NCBI RefSeq assembly: GCF_036785885.1
Contig: NC_092326.1
Location: forward strand, 42,618,287-42,682,286
Reading direction: 5' to 3'
From: Coffea arabica
Lineage: Eukaryota; Streptophyta; Magnoliopsida; Gentianales; Rubiaceae
DNA length: 64,000 nucleotides
This document shows positions 10,978 through 24,536 of the stretch, piece after piece. The stretch's first letter is position 1. Every line of letters starts with the position of its first letter. Both the position numbers and the translations under genes were made by a program. The notes below the pieces were generated by a model. It worked only from the letters and a program-made list of their open reading frames with translations. It was not told the origin of the DNA and searched no databases.

Positions 10978-13900
10978 TCACCACGTGCCAAAGCTGCAAC
11001 CAACATGCTCTTGAGTGATGAGAGAAAGCCGATCCTGCATAATGGGCATAGAAGGGTATGGTGGAAAACATAATCGGTAGAAGCAGGTATGAGAGGAAGG
11101 CAGGCGATCATTAGGTTCAAGAGTCCTGTAAATGTATAATTTAGAAGCCAAACCACCAAAACCCTCAATAGGTAAATGTTTTATTGAGGTCCAAAAGAAG
11201 AGAAGAATCTTTTTCTGCTCAGCTGACATTTGTTCAACAATCTGTAACAATTGCATTTTAAGCGTATGTTAATAAGTCAAGAATTGATTCCAAAACTTTA
11301 AGTTCATCTTTATAAGCTTACTGTAAACACAAGCACAACAAGCTGAGAAGAAATTGACATTTAGAGTACCACAAGTAACATGAAGCAGATTAGTCTACAT
11401 TTGTCATTGCATTATTATCCTGACCCTCCAAGGTCTATGAAACATAAACCTCTATCTGCATATAACACATTTACTTGGACTGGCAGCGACTCACCATAGT
11501 GCCCTATGAAAACAAACCCACACCCACCAGTTAATTCCAGCCAAGTTTGCATACCCATGCTTGGCTGGTGCAGTTTCTATAACTTGGTGAAAGCATGGAA
11601 TACACAACACTTTTCCAGGAGATTTTACCAGGAAGGCGACGGTCTTGCTTTGCAAGTAACACGGTAATCAAGTATAAATAAGGCTGCCATCTTGTTCATA
11701 TATAAAGAAATATGTGTGAACAGTGTGAGGAAAAGAAAGCCACCTGATGACAGCTTCAGTCATTGAAATGGATGCACAACCAAAAAAACTTCAATGAGCT
11801 GAAAAGAATAATATATGAACCATCTCCGAATTTCCATGAAGTAAACCACAGTCCACACAAATACATACAAGCAAGCCAAATTAAAGAGTTTCCCACAACC
11901 TGGAATTAGGATGTAGTAGTAGATGAATGCAAATTTGTGCGAGTTTTAAAAGTCACTGCTTCATACATCAAAATGATAGCTGAACAAATAATTAATGATC
12001 TAGATATTCAACAATAGAAGAGGCAAGACAATGAATAAAATCCTAAAAACATTCTTAAAACCTTTCACTTCCTACTCACTTCAGAAGCCAATGTTATAAC
12101 ACAAATAAGACAGGCTCCCTTTACCATGTAGCAGCTAATGACAACTTTAGAGTGGTCTAATGACACGTATAACCATCAGAGGTACAATTCCTTTCATCTA
12201 TGAAATCTCGCAGCAATTTAGGGACACCAAGACCACTACAAGCAGGAAATTCAACCGTTGTTTCTACAAGCATATTGGACAGTAACTATCACTCTAAAGA
12301 AAAGGGTAAAGTAACAAAAAAGAGTGCACTTAGCATTAAAAAAGCAAAAGCACCAAGAATGGATACCTCTAAATATCAGAAAATGGAGATAACACAGAGG
12401 AATCAAACAAGTGCTACCTTCCAGAACCAGGATATCTGAGGATCAGTATCTTTGTAGCCATTCAATTCTGTATGTGCTATCCAGTCTTCCACAGAAATGG
12501 CATTTTCACTCCCACGTAGCATCCAGTTAAGATCTTCAGGCTCCAGGCTTTGGAAAAAGGATTTGTGAATGTGAATGCTTGAGCCACTCATAATGTTGGA
12601 AAAACCTTCACCAAATTTCCTTACAGGCTCAGAAATTGAAGTAACAAAGCGATGCTCAATGAGAAAATCAACATACTTCTTCCTATTTTTGCTATTCACA
12701 ACAATGTTTTGCCCATCAGGACAAAGCTCAATAACCTTCCTGGTGCCCAATTCTTCAACTTCTTGAACAAATGTCAGACCAAGAACATCTTGATCCACAA
12801 CCTCAGGATCCATCTCCAGTATCTGCTTGCAGCTATTGTACAAGTACGGGTCTACATCCTGTATGTCCTCTAACGAAACATCCTTTCCAGCTAATTGCAG
12901 GACAAATGCACGATCCAAGACTATGCCCACTTGTATTTTGTGCATCAACGCTAATGCTATCACTCTGCCACAGAATTTATAATAATCAAGGTGCAGAGGG
13001 TTCACCTTAGATGCTGCAAACAGAAAATGGTACAAATGACTAGCATTAATTTTCTTGCAATGAAAATGACCTTGTCATATAAATATCTTTTCCAATGTGC
13101 TAAAAGCATAGAGGAACATATAACTTCAACCAACAGTCCATCAGAAAATCTGCATTTTCAATGAAAATGCAAGTAACAAAGTAATTTTGACAAGGCCAAT
13201 TACACTTAAGCTAAACAATCAGAAGTTTTTCACTGTGAAGTAACAAAAAGAAGAGCACTTCATTCATGACACATCCAAAGGTAGTCTCGTGTTAGGCGAT
13301 TATTTCCAGAAAGACTCTATGAGCTGGTTTTTCAAGAAGGCATCATCAGTACTAAAACAAATTGACATAAACAGTGTTAGACTTCCATATTATCCCACAT
13401 CCAATTTGTAGTGTAAGCATAAAGGTCTACTGCATATTCCTGAAGAATTTTCCTCAATTGGATACTATACTCTCTATAGTTCTCTTGGTGAACATGCTTA
13501 ATAATAACTGGTGAATATCAAAAGGCTATAGTGCATGGATCCACAATGTGTCAATCCATCCCTCCCCATAATGAGCACAGCCTCAGGGTTGCCAAAACCA
13601 TACATCTCAAAAGTGCAAACCATTAAATCCCAAGCTGCTAAAATGCTTCACTTTGTTAGAAAATTGTCTAGTGCCAGCATTAGGTTCAAAAAGGCAAGAT
13701 TTCACGGCAATACTTGGCCTTGAGGATAGAATGAAGGAGGGATCTGAATTACTCAATGTTTGCTTAGCAAGCATTGCTTGGTTAAATGCTCTAAGCTCTC
13801 TAATAATGGGTTAAATTGCTTAGCACTAATCATGGGTCTCTTAACTTCAAGAGTTTGTCTCATCAGGACTTTACCCTCACATGAAGGTTCTGCTCAAGCT

Positions 13901-16900
13901 TATAAACCCTTACCATAATAAGATGAGAAGAAAGTAACTGAGAAAGTCATGACGGAAAGGGAGAAGAGAAGATACAAAACAGGAAGTTCTTAAGCTATAC
14001 TTTTCCAGTCATTGTTAAGCAGATAATATATATTGAAATCAATCTCAAAGCAGCAGCTTGAAAGCACTCAATCCATTTGGAGGATTCTATATCATCTATA
14101 CGTTAACAGTTACCACTGCGATTGCAGAACAAGTACGATTTAGATCATTTTGATTCTTTCAGCCATCTCATCAAAGCCTTTTACCTTCTGAAAGGTGATA
14201 AACAGAAAGGACTTGCTCAACTCAACTAAATTTCACGTAAAACCCAATAAGGTCTATCCCTAATACCTGGGTCAGGTGGGAAGCAAAAACAAAAGAAAAG
14301 GCAAAACGGAAGCATCAACATTCAGTATGGTAACTTTAAGGGAAGGACAAAAATGAGAAGGCACCTTTCCATAAAGCAGCAATAACAGTCTTCCACCATA
14401 GTGAAAGTATTAGCATCAAAGTGTAACATGGGATGAGAAGTGTAAGTCGACATAAGAATCCCTCAATTTACTCAAATTTATGATATCCACAAATAAAGGC
14501 ATCAGATGAAGACAGTTTTTTTTTTCTTTTTTGGGTGGGAAGGGGGGGGGGGGGGAGGGGGGATTGGGAAGCAAGTGTGGTGTAATCCAAATGGAAGCAC
14601 TCAGAATAATAAACTGCTATAAATTTAGCGAGCAATATTTTAGGATTTTTTTTAAGGGACAACATTTTTAGCGGTTTGGCATCAAGTACCCAGGAGCTAA
14701 ATGAAACACCAAATGGTGCCACATTTGAACAGTTGTTGGCCTCAACCACATATTGCAGCACCTCAAACAGATAACCTAAGTTTGACGAAAAAAGGAGTTG
14801 ACATGAAACAGACATCAGCAAAACATGCACTATGGATCCAATAAAGATTAGACTATCTCAACAAGAGATGGTTAATTGTACCAGTTTACAATAAATAACC
14901 AGTCATCCAAAATGTTAAAAGTGATGTCAACCAACAACCAGATGTCATTTCAATTTATCACAAACATGTCAGACTTCAGCACAAGGAACTATCAAACTTA
15001 CTAAGAATGCTCAAGATGCAATAAAAGCTTACCTGGATTTGGAAAGAACCTTCTGCGATCCTTTGGACAAGCCTTAAAGAGAGCATTTTGAGGATTGAAG
15101 ATTTCTTGACAAACCAAGAAAAACCACTCCCGCAACACACCAGGTCCAGTAGCTTCCTCATTCTTGAACTCCATAAATAAGCCAGCACGCAATGAGTCAG
15201 AGGCTGCATTGGCAATGTATTCAAATGACTCTGATAATAACTGCGACCTATCAATAAGCATCTCATGCAGCTCCTCATAATCATCCTTTACCTCAGGCAG
15301 TAACATCATTGCTAAATGCCTCCTCACCTCAAAGTTAGTCACTTCCTTATGGTCAGTAATCCAATCATTATCATCACTCCTCTTTGCAAATTTGAGAACC
15401 AGATAACATAACGCCACCTTTCTTTGCCCCATATGCGTCCAAAATATCTCCTCAGCACCCTTGTACAATTTTGATATGCTACCCAGTTCTTTCAAAATAG
15501 TAAGATACTGGCACCAACCAGGTAAAAGATGCTCTCCCTTCCCTTTCTCAGCAGCTGCCAAATGCTCCTCCAATTTCTTTAAGCATAGGTCCATCTTCCC
15601 CAACAAATCATCAAAAATTACACGCAGAGATTTTATCTCATCAGCATAATATGGAACGTTACACTGCCCAGCAATACCACCACCACCAGCAGCTGCACGG
15701 CGCCTATTAATGCCCAAGTGAAATGCAATTGTATTCCTTATCGGAAATGAAAAGGCAACAAAATCGAGCACATCACCTACTGCTGGTCCACCACCTGTGC
15801 TTGACTCTAAACTCGATGCTAAGTCCTGTGACAACCTACCCGCCAACTCACGAAGAAATGGAAAAATCTCTATGACAGCAATACCTCCATCCTTGGACAT
15901 TTTAGTCTCCCTGCCCCCAAAGCCAACATATTCTACCATCGAACCTAAGCAACTACGACAAGTATTGTACAAAGGGTCCTCAATCCCAGCTCCCCTACCC
16001 AATAACTTACAGAACTCTAAAACTAAGTGAGCCAAATGCCCGTAAACCTGTCCCTTGCAAAAGGTCTTGCAATTCTGGATGAAATGCTTAATGCAATCAT
16101 CAGCACAATCTCTATTACTCTTTACAGGTGACAAGTAAAGCATTACCAGGGCGGCAGGCACAGAAGACGAAAGGAATATCTGGAGGTAAGAGATGGATGA
16201 TTCTACGTCTTCATCTTTCTGGGGAATGTCGTTGAGGAATTCGGCAAGGCGCGATTTCACGGTAGGCCCCACGGGTCGGGTCCGGTCGCCCTTGTAAAGA
16301 TGTAAGATTTTGGATAACATATCGTCGACGCAGTGCCAAGCATTGGGATGCCTAGTGCTGCGCATGCGGCTGACTAGTTGCAAGCCGGTGTCGTTTTGGA
16401 CGTCACATTCCGACAGCGACTGCTCCCACTGGAGCTGCTTCCCCCGGTAAATTAGCCTCTGCTCCTCGATAGGAATTCTGGTGACCGACTGAATTTTCTC
16501 GTGAACTGACTTGACGGAGTCGGAAGGATCGGCGTGGATGACGAGCGTCTTACCGCCGGAGAGCATCCGTACAAAGAACTGGAGTCCAGGAGCGAAGAAG
16601 GAGGAGGAGGAGGAGGAGGCGCTGCTGCCGCCGCCGCTGGAGTCGTCTTCATCGGAGGAGGCAACGGCGGCAGCTGATGATTCCGAGGACGAGGGTGAAG
16701 ATGATCGGGAGGGTTGGGAGGGAAGAAGAGGACGGGGGCAGGTGAAGGAAGGGGCAAGATGGTCTTTTCGCATCCTGGCCAAGGCGGGGAAGAAGGAGTT
16801 TCCTAGGGAGAACAAGTCGTCGTCGTCGGAATCATCAGAGTCGCTGTGAAAGTCGTCGAGCTTGCGCTTGATGGAATTGGCGGCGGTGGTGGTGGAGACG

Positions 16901-16935
16901 GTCCAATTGTGGATGGTTTCGAGACGAGAGGACAT
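10978..16935 (-). CDS. UPL5: HECT-type E3 ubiquitin ligase UPL5-like
   Basis: Three exons on the minus strand: 16935-15033, 13013-12418 and 11241-10978, giving 920 residues; both introns (2.0 and 1.2 kb) are GT-AG. The N-terminus is Ser/Asp/Glu-rich (about residues 25-115). A ubiquitin-like domain follows at about 118-193 (FVRMLSGGKTLVIHADPSDS, then IPIEEQRLIYRGKQL). The HECT domain spans about 580-920. The catalytic cysteine is inferred as Cys886 in SSHTCFYRLC, which accepts ubiquitin from an E2 before transfer to substrate. The UBL-plus-HECT layout and length match plant UPL5, which in Arabidopsis promotes turnover of the senescence factor WRKY53. The frame is open ten codons upstream to a TTG, but the first ATG is at 16935. 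Very GC- and repeat-rich first exon. Confidence 0.92.
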
Positions 16936-17508
16936 TTGGGAAAGGAGGTGAGAGGTTTTAGCCAAAACAAAAAGAAAAGAAAGGGAAAAAAGGGGATGGA
17001 CCGAAACCCACCGAATCGGAATTCAATAAATCTGAAGGAGAAAGGCCATGGGACGAAAAGCTAAGCTGCAAGGAGGCGGGGTGGTGGAGTAGGGACTAAT
17101 GTGTGAGTGTGTAGGAAAGAAGAGGAAGGTGATAACGATTGACGATCATGAGAAGGGACTGAGCAGACCTCACCCATAGCCAGGGAGAGAGAGAGAGAGG
17201 ACTAGCGCAGCCGCAACCACTGAACAGTGAGAAAAGAGGAATTAGAAGACCTAGGAATTAGTTGAAATGACTAAAGAGGACTGATTGCTGCTTTGCCGCA
17301 ACGCATTACGATTACGACGGTCTCACTCTCTTCTCTATCTTCCACGTTATACATATCGCTATCACACGCGCCTCGTTTTGCTTACTTGCTCGTAGGTGTC
17401 GTTTTTTATTTAATGATTTATTACTCTCAGCCTGTCTGACCCTGTTTTCCTTTTTTATACTGATCCCCATTCCGATGTTGGCTATCTACGTCTACGTATA
17501 TATCAAGG
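16936..17508. other. UPL5 leader and promoter region
   Basis: Purine-rich stretch with an (AG)n run at about 17186-17199 and no coding evidence. It is the likely 5' UTR and promoter of the minus-strand UPL5 gene. Confidence 0.5.
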
Positions 17509-17865
17509 TTTGTAAAATCGGGATCCTACGTAGGATCGATTTTAGTTTCACAGGATCGGATCGTAGAATCGTAAGATCCTACCAAAAGTTATTAATTGCA
17601 ATTAAAGGTTGCAATTCTTTGATAAATTACAAATATATCACAAATATTTTCATTTATTTGCAAAATGGAGCTTCGTATTTCACAAATTTACAAAAAAATT
17701 GTAGGATCCTACGATCCTACACGATCCTGCACGATCCTGCTACGATTCTATGGGATCCTGCAAAAAATTAATATGATTTGCGACTCTGCATACGATCCGG
17801 ATCGATTTTGGTTATCCGGATCGTAGGATCGTACGATCCTACGATCCGGATCGCGATTTTGACAA
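17509..17865. mobile_element. GATCC-rich inverted-repeat element (MITE-like)
   Basis: The left end reads TTTGTAAAATCGGGATCC and the right end, reverse-complemented, TTGTCAAAATCGCGATCC. More than fifteen GATCC/GGATC motifs in both orientations, including nested palindromes such as GGATCGTACGATCC, fill the subterminal parts around an AT-rich core. No ORF belongs to it. The superfamily is uncertain; no clean target duplication was found. Confidence 0.55.
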
Positions 17866-18117
17866 TTATGATATATATATATATATATATCTATTGTGGA
17901 CATTGGATATTGATGAGTTTTCTTGTAGGGTGGTTTAACGCTTAAGGTTCTGGGGATTGATGTGAATTTGGATAATTATTTCTAAATCCTATTTTATTTA
18001 TTTTTTTTATGCCTAATAAAAACAAAAATATGATGTTATCCAACAGCTTTTTTTCCTCTCGTATTAGAAGAACTTATGGGACTGACGACTATAAGGCCAT
18101 TGTTGGGTTAATATATA
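17866..18117. other. AT-rich spacer
   Basis: An (AT)n run begins right at the element edge (about 17870-17890). Nothing else was recognised. Confidence 0.5.
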
Positions 18118-18444
18118 CTCCTTCCGTCTGACTTTGATAGTCCAGATTTTTTTCACACAGTATAATAAAAAGTAATTAATTTTATTGGAACAATCAATTT
18201 AGGTAGCTATTTTCTTAAAATACTCTCACATTAATTAGAGTACAATTTTATGGAAACTTGAATTGATGGTAAAATAAGAATCAACTCTTATTAAATGGAA
18301 TAAGTTTATAGTAACAACAACTTATATTGAATAAAATTATTTTAGAAAAATTAAAATACAACTACATTTTTCAATTAGAAAATGAACTATAATTTATGAT
18401 AGACGAAAAAGGAAAACAGGACTATTAAAATGGGACGGAGGGAA
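18118..18444 (-). mobile_element. Stowaway-like MITE (Tc1/mariner type), copy 1
   Basis: It starts after a TA with CTCCTTCCGTC and ends with GGGACGGAGGGA before a second TA. The inside is AT-rich and reads as the reverse complement of the copy at 34429-34757; shared blocks include TCACACAGT, AAATACAACT and GACGAAAAAGGAAAAC. No ORF. Confidence 0.8.
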
Positions 18445-19004
18445 TATATATATATATATATAAACACGCACAAATATATAAGATATTGACATATCAAACT
18501 AATACACATGTACATATGGAAATTGAATCAGCGAGCGATGGTTTTAACTTTTAACATGCGCGCTGCCGACTTGTAGAGCATCTTATAAGCCAGCCGAGTT
18601 TGGATTAGAGTTTTTGGGAGCTTTTGTTACAAAATAAAAAAAAAAAAAGAAAAGAATATTGTGATGATTCACCGAATTCCCCTGACTTATTTAGATCTCC
18701 CCTAGATTTTCTTTAAATCATCCTCCCTCTAAAGTAGAAGCAGCCATGGTATAGAATTCATCGTATTAATAAAAAAAAAAAAGAACTTTTTTTGAAAAAC
18801 TCATAATAATGCAAGTGGGACCAATCTGACTTGTGTCAGAATCTTGTTTGGGTCGAAATCGAATCATCCTGTACTAAATAGTATTGTTTGGGCCCAAATA
18901 GGATTGAGCGCACGAATTTCACGTACGCACAAGAGGACTTGTTTGGGCTTTTTTTAAATTTTCAATCAGCTCATAGATATTTGTTTTTGGATCTATTTAT
19001 ATAA

Positions 19005-19155
19005 GAAAATTTTCTTTACACACCATTTTTTGGTTAATTGCACTCTCACCACTTGTTGTATTATATAGTTTAGTAAATAAAAATCACGTGATAAAAATAA
19101 TAGTGAAAATGTTATTAAAAAAAAATGGGAGTGCAAATAATATTTCTTTTATATA
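19005..19155. mobile_element. Short inverted-repeat element (tentative MITE)
   Basis: The left part, CTTTACACACCATTTTTT, and the right part, whose reverse complement reads ATTTGCACTCCCATTTTTTT, form imperfect terminal inverted repeats around about 100 AT-rich bases. The target duplication was not resolved. Confidence 0.35.
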
Positions 19156-21263
19156 TTAAAAATTCCATGTATTTATTTTCCTCTTCTCACTTTTTCTTAT
19201 TTGCCTATTCTTGTGCCGTCTATATATCCAATAACTAGTAGATTTAAACTAGTGCATTGGATCATGAAAAGTGTACTATTCAATAAATAAATAAATAATA
19301 CACTCATGCACCGGAATATACTTGAACTTGAGCGTTTTCGGATAAGAAATTACTTGAAATATAATTAATTACTGTAACATGTGTTTATCTAAAATTCAAC
19401 AACTATGGATTGGAGAGCATATCTATTTAAGCAGGAAGAATATCTATTGACGTTGGAGTGTATATCATTAACTTTGCATTTGAAGTTTAATTAACTATAC
19501 ATTGGAAATGAGTTAAATTTTTAGGAGAGTTGAAATTTGTAGGATCCATGTTGGTAAAAATGGAGAAAAAAGAGAAATTCATCAAACAAATTTAAAATAC
19601 AACTAAAGTTTTTAACTTCACCATATGAAAAGTACATCAAAAATTTTTTTTTTTTTTAAACCCCCCCCCCCCCCCCCCCCCCCCCCCCACAGTCCACAGA
19701 CATGGAGAACATTAAGGTCAGAAAGAAAAAGTCTAATTACAGGAACTACTCTCGAGTTCAAGATAATGTTGATGAGCAAACCCCAACAGCAACTACAACG
19801 AAAATGATGGAAAGTGGTTTCACGGCCACAACAGCTCTAACCAGAACACCACTAAATCTAGCATCATACAATCATCAGCTCATGCTTTGATCATTCAATA
19901 AAATACTGCTCATGGATTCAGAAAGCATCCCTCTCTAATTTTTGGCTTCCAGCTCCAGCAACTCAACACATCCTTCGCATCAACACCCAGAAACAATCCA
20001 ACCCACCAACATAACAAACAAGCTCAAGAAATCAAGCAAACCTGGAATTGTGCAACACCCATAATCAACTCCAACAATATCCCAGCAAGAAAGTAACAAA
20101 AGTAAAAGGCCCTCAAGAACCGTGTAATTTCCAGGTGAGAATGCATACCATCACAGTTTTATTCAGCTGCACAACCTTCCCTTCTTAAAAAAAACAGTCT
20201 TTTAAACATAGATCTACAAGTAAAATCCTAAAAGATGGCATCTAAGCATCTTGTAGTCACGAATGACATGACCAAAAGCTATACCCATATCCACTATGAT
20301 TGTGAATCCAATGCCAAGAACAGCTCGCCACAACCAAGGCACATCATCCATAAACTAATGCTGGGACGTTGACTGATCATGAAGATTCTAGCAAGGGCAA
20401 TACGGTGGAACATCACAACTTAAGTTCGTGCATCTAATAAACTCTATTCGTGCATCTAATAAACTCTATTCTTGTTTATTTTATCTTTCAGCCTTTGCTT
20501 GCTCTGAATTCTGAGTGCATGCCAATCCCTCATGGGTATAGTTTCAAAAAACTGTCCATTCCTATCATTAATAAGTCAAAGAGGTATGAAACAGAGACGA
20601 TGCTCACCTCAGCTGACACTCCTTCCCAAAGCATAAGATCATGAAATTCAATACAGCATAACCGAAGGATAATCCTCAAAGGGACAGAAAGTTCAGCTCT
20701 AAATTGAAAAGGCAGAAAGGAGAAAGAAGCATGTTCAGACTAGAGACATCAACAAATGAATTGAGGATCGTAAGCATCAGAAAATCCATTTTAGCAGCTT
20801 CCATGAGAAACTATTCGCACTCCTGCTACATAATTCTACATATTTCAGAGACAGATATTTAAAGACCGTCAGGAATGTGCAGATGCACTTCATTAAAATA
20901 ACACAAACAAGAACAAAACTGGTTCAAAATTCTGACTGAGTTATTACCTGTCTCTTTCTCTGTCCTTAAACTGTCTGCTAGATTTTGTGCCATTATAGAA
21001 CATATTCTTCTGAGAGAGCATTATAAGTTTTGTCAGTAACAATACTATTGTCACAAAGTTACAAGGTTCATCAGATAGTAACTCACCACAATAAACGATA
21101 TAGAATTAGTCTTTGCTACAGTGTTGTTGTTAGAGAAAAACTATTAATCAACTCCTTTAGTAAAGATCAAAAAGTACGGCTCATACAGATGCTATAATCT
21201 CCCATAAAATTGCTGAAGAACTTACTTTTATTTTTGGCTCCATAAACATCCATAGCTGGAGTC
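19156..21263. other. Spacer and probable 3' UTR of F-box gene 1
   Basis: A 28-base C run lies at 19661-19688. The 500-1000 bases next to 21264 are probably transcribed as 3' UTR of the minus-strand F-box gene. A direct repeat, TCGTGCATCTAATAAACTCT, occurs twice at about 20426-20470. The ATG frame at 19702 (62 codons) is unrecognised. Confidence 0.4.
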
Positions 21264-23609
21264 TTAAAGGACCAGTTTAAATCCCTTCGACAGGAAATCA
21301 TCCCTGAGAAACAAAGTAAGTAAGATTAAGCCAAAGGTCATATTCTTTCAATGGGATGGGAAACAAAAGATTCTCTGTAGAGACAGTAAATTCCCCCCCC
21401 CCCCTCCTTTCTCTTCCTTCTTTGTTAAAACCAAAGGAATGAGGCAGTAATGACCAATCTTGAGTTGACCAGGAAGGTTAATGCAGATATCTGTTCTTTA
21501 TGAGCTGTAAAAACTGAAAACATGAGCGCTCCCAAACAAAATAATCACCAAAAAGAGCTACCCAATAGGAGGAGAAAGAGAACTCATATAAACTTTTGCT
21601 TCCACTAGGAGGAGGAAGGCAAATAGAGGAAGAAAAATTTAACCTTCTATTATGCACTTGTTCATATGCAAATACTTGACTTGTTCTTCAGGGCTTTATT
21701 GCTATTCTTTTTTCTGTTTGTGCCCACTGATCAGTTACCAGTTTAACAAGTTTCAATATTCTGAAGTCAATAATCCTAGCTACATGCGAACTTCACTTTT
21801 TCCCCCTTTTGTTCTTGCATGCATCTCACCTATACTTTGTTGTTGGTCTTTACTCAAGAACTAGCAATCAGGGGCGGATATGTTACGGAAGGTCAAAGGA
21901 GGGCAGTGACCTAGCTATATCAGCTGTAATACCACCAGTGTGAAATTGTCACAGCATCCAGTATCTATCCCAAACCTTATCAAATCCGTGTTTCAGGATT
22001 CAGCTAAAGACTAAATGAAGCATGTGACAAAGTTCACAGTGCAGATTGATCTGAAAGAAAAGAAGAGTTATTCTTATATATTTTTATGTCCAATTTAGCA
22101 GCTTTGGATAAAGAAGTAAATTCATAGCACCCCTCATCCACCAGCCCAAAAAAAAAGTAAATTGACGGTATTTTTTACTACCTTCTAAGTCTTGAAAATC
22201 CGGAACAGATCTACCTTCACATGAAGTAAAATCGGGAGTTCCAAAAGAAATATAATTTTGACCTTAGTATTTCCAAAAGGCTGTTAAAAATAGTAGTAAT
22301 ATTGGTACCCGTGGAAAATTCAATGGAAACAGAACAGCAATTACATTTAAATAACGCGACCAAGACTTTAGTAACATTAGACTCCATTTTATTAGTACCT
22401 CTTCTTCCGGGTGTCGTTCACCTTTGTATTTTTTTGTCTAGTAGCCCTTCTCGTGATGCCAATCTCATCCTCTCCACCACCACCACCACGACAGCCATTT
22501 TCAAGAGGAAGAAGGCTTCCAACAAAAAACTCGGCGTAGAACCTAAAAGGCAAACCCTGGACATCAACGTCTCTAGTAGTTTTCCTCATCAAATCATACC
22601 AAACAAGCTTTTCATCATCGCAATTCAACAGAACCTCGTCGCCCCTCCTTGAATAAGCTAAAGGGCTAATAAGAGAACAATGCTCATCAATAAGAGGAGG
22701 AGCAATCGACAAAAGCTTAGTCCAGGAGCTCTTCACATGGTACTCCTTCATGATCCATATATTAATCCTGCGTTTTTTGCGAACAAGCAAGCAGAGACAC
22801 CCAGCCATTTCATCCACACTCAACTCAACGTTCTCAAGCAAAAGATCCGGTTTTGGGATCGTATAGTGCTTTTCAGTCCTCAGATCAAAAGCTACAATTT
22901 CTTGGTAATAGTTGTCGAGCGATAAGACTGTATGCACAGCCCCGTTAACATGGACACCCCACCCTCTTATTCGGGGGAGAGGAAAAGGATAATGATCAAC
23001 CCTTCTCCAGGAATTGGTTTTCAGGCTATAGATTTTAGCTTCAGAACCGATCCAAGTGGAATCGGGAGATCGAAATTCGACAACCCTAAGAACTTTATAA
23101 TCATCGTCTTGAGCAACATAGCCAAACCCATACCTCTTGTACAAAGCGTTGTAGTCCACAGGAATCCCAGGAGGAGGATATTCATGAGGGGAATCGGGTA
23201 AAGTCTTGTATTTTCTGGTACATGGGTTCCACAGAAAAGGCGTTTGATTTTGACCCAGGAGAAGAACCAAGCCATTGCAGGAATTCGACACATCAGAACT
23301 GGAAAAGGGGGGCCTGAGAGGGCGGGCGCAGTCGAGGGAATCCAAGTCAATGGAATAGATTCCCAGAAACCCAAGGATGAGGCTTCGATTGGTGGTGCCG
23401 GCGGCTTTCTGAGATTGGCGCAGGTGCATCTGGACGAAATCAGGGCTGTCAATTAAAGAGCGCCATGGCTTAGAAACGCATCTGAATCGCAGGAGAGATG
23501 TCGCCGGCAGACGGGAGAGGATGTCCAGGATGAGCTCCCAGGGGAGATTCGGCATCCTGGGGACTTGCGAGGGTAAGGGAAGAGGAGTGGAGCACACAGA
23601 AGGAGACAT
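21264..23609 (-). CDS. F-box protein, CPR1/CPR30-like (paralog 1)
   Basis: Exon 1 is 23609-22399 and the terminal exon 21303-21264; the intron is 1095 bases with donor AG|GTACTA and acceptor TCTCAG|G. The protein has 416 residues from ATG 23609, or 398 from ATG 23555, where MPNLPWELILDILSRLPA begins and which aligns with paralog 2. The F-box spans the first 45 residues from there and binds SKP1 in an SCF ubiquitin ligase. An FBA-type interaction domain follows (SCNGLVLLLG, FLWNPCTRKYKTLP, YGFGYVAQDDDYKVLRV), as in CPR1/CPR30, which in Arabidopsis degrades NLR immune receptors. Reading on without splicing gives RKKRY then stop; splicing gives KKR-DDFLSKGFKLVL then stop, the tail I remember from CPR1-like proteins. 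Targets here are unknown. Confidence 0.85.
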
Positions 23610-24089
23610 TGAAGGGGATGATATGCTTCAGCCTGACGGAGAAACAATCCACCATGTTAGGGTAGGTCGGAGCGGTGCTTTCGGTTTGGGTGGCCAAGTA
23701 AGGGATGGCATGGGATGGGATGGGATGGGTGGTTGCGGGATTGTGACGAAAAAGAGGCGTGTAGGGCTACACGTGCCGCTGCTTATTGTTGGAGCTGTGG
23801 CCTACTGGCCTGCTTTAGTAGTACGCAATCTGTTGGGGACAGCAGCGGGACCCCCGTGACATTACAAAGTGCGGTGGCCGGCCCAGGTTAGTTACATCTG
23901 TAAAATATTACTAGTGTAGTAGTTTGCTTATATAAATGTTTTATTTAGAACTGAACGACGCATTCAACCAAAGAAAAAAATTCAAAGAGTGTGCGAGTGC
24001 ATTTATCTTACCCGAGGAGGTGGCTCGCCTTGACCGCTACACGAGCCAGCCCAATTAGACCGTACCAATGTCATAACGTATGAGTAGAG
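23610..24089. other. Upstream flank of F-box gene 1
   Basis: Likely 5' UTR and promoter of the minus-strand F-box gene. It contains a short tandem GGGAT repeat (GGGATGGGATGGGATGGG) at about 23711-23730. No gene was recognised. Confidence 0.45.
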
Positions 24090-24208
24090 TAATACCAAAT
24101 TTTTCGTAATCATATTTTTTTATTATAATTTTTTTTTCTTACGTACATCAAATCATTACAATAATTTTTTAATAAAAATGACGAAAAATGCAATCCAAAT
24201 GGGACCTA
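24090..24208 (-). mobile_element. Short MITE, GTTTGGATTGC family, copy B
   Basis: The right end is TGCAATCCAAATGGGACC, and the core has TACATCAAATCATTACAATA, the reverse of the TGTAATGATTTGATATA core of other copies. The left end is diverged. Confidence 0.45.
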
Positions 24209-24536
24209 AATTATTGATAATTGACCCAAAAAAATCAATGATTCACCATTTATTATTTCAATAACACATGTATTTTATTGATTTCTTTATCTTTTTTTTT
24301 GTGGTTTTACCAATTATTAAAATCAATTGTGTGCTTTCAACTTTGAAAGCGTGGTTCTTCAAATAATCAAACGCCAAACCACGGGCCAAGCCCATTAACC
24401 AAAAGAAGAAAGTTTTAGAACTCTCTAATTCAAAAAAAACTTCTATCGCTGTCAAGATCAGAGTTTAAAACAGCCCTCCTCGGTGATTGAATTCTATGAT
24501 AGTTAGCGTGGGAGGGCCAAAAATAAATAAACACCA

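Noticed and set aside
16452-16849. Frames on both strands over the UPL5 N-terminus
   Set aside because: Shadows of the GC-rich Ser/Asp/Glu-coding part of UPL5 exon 1.
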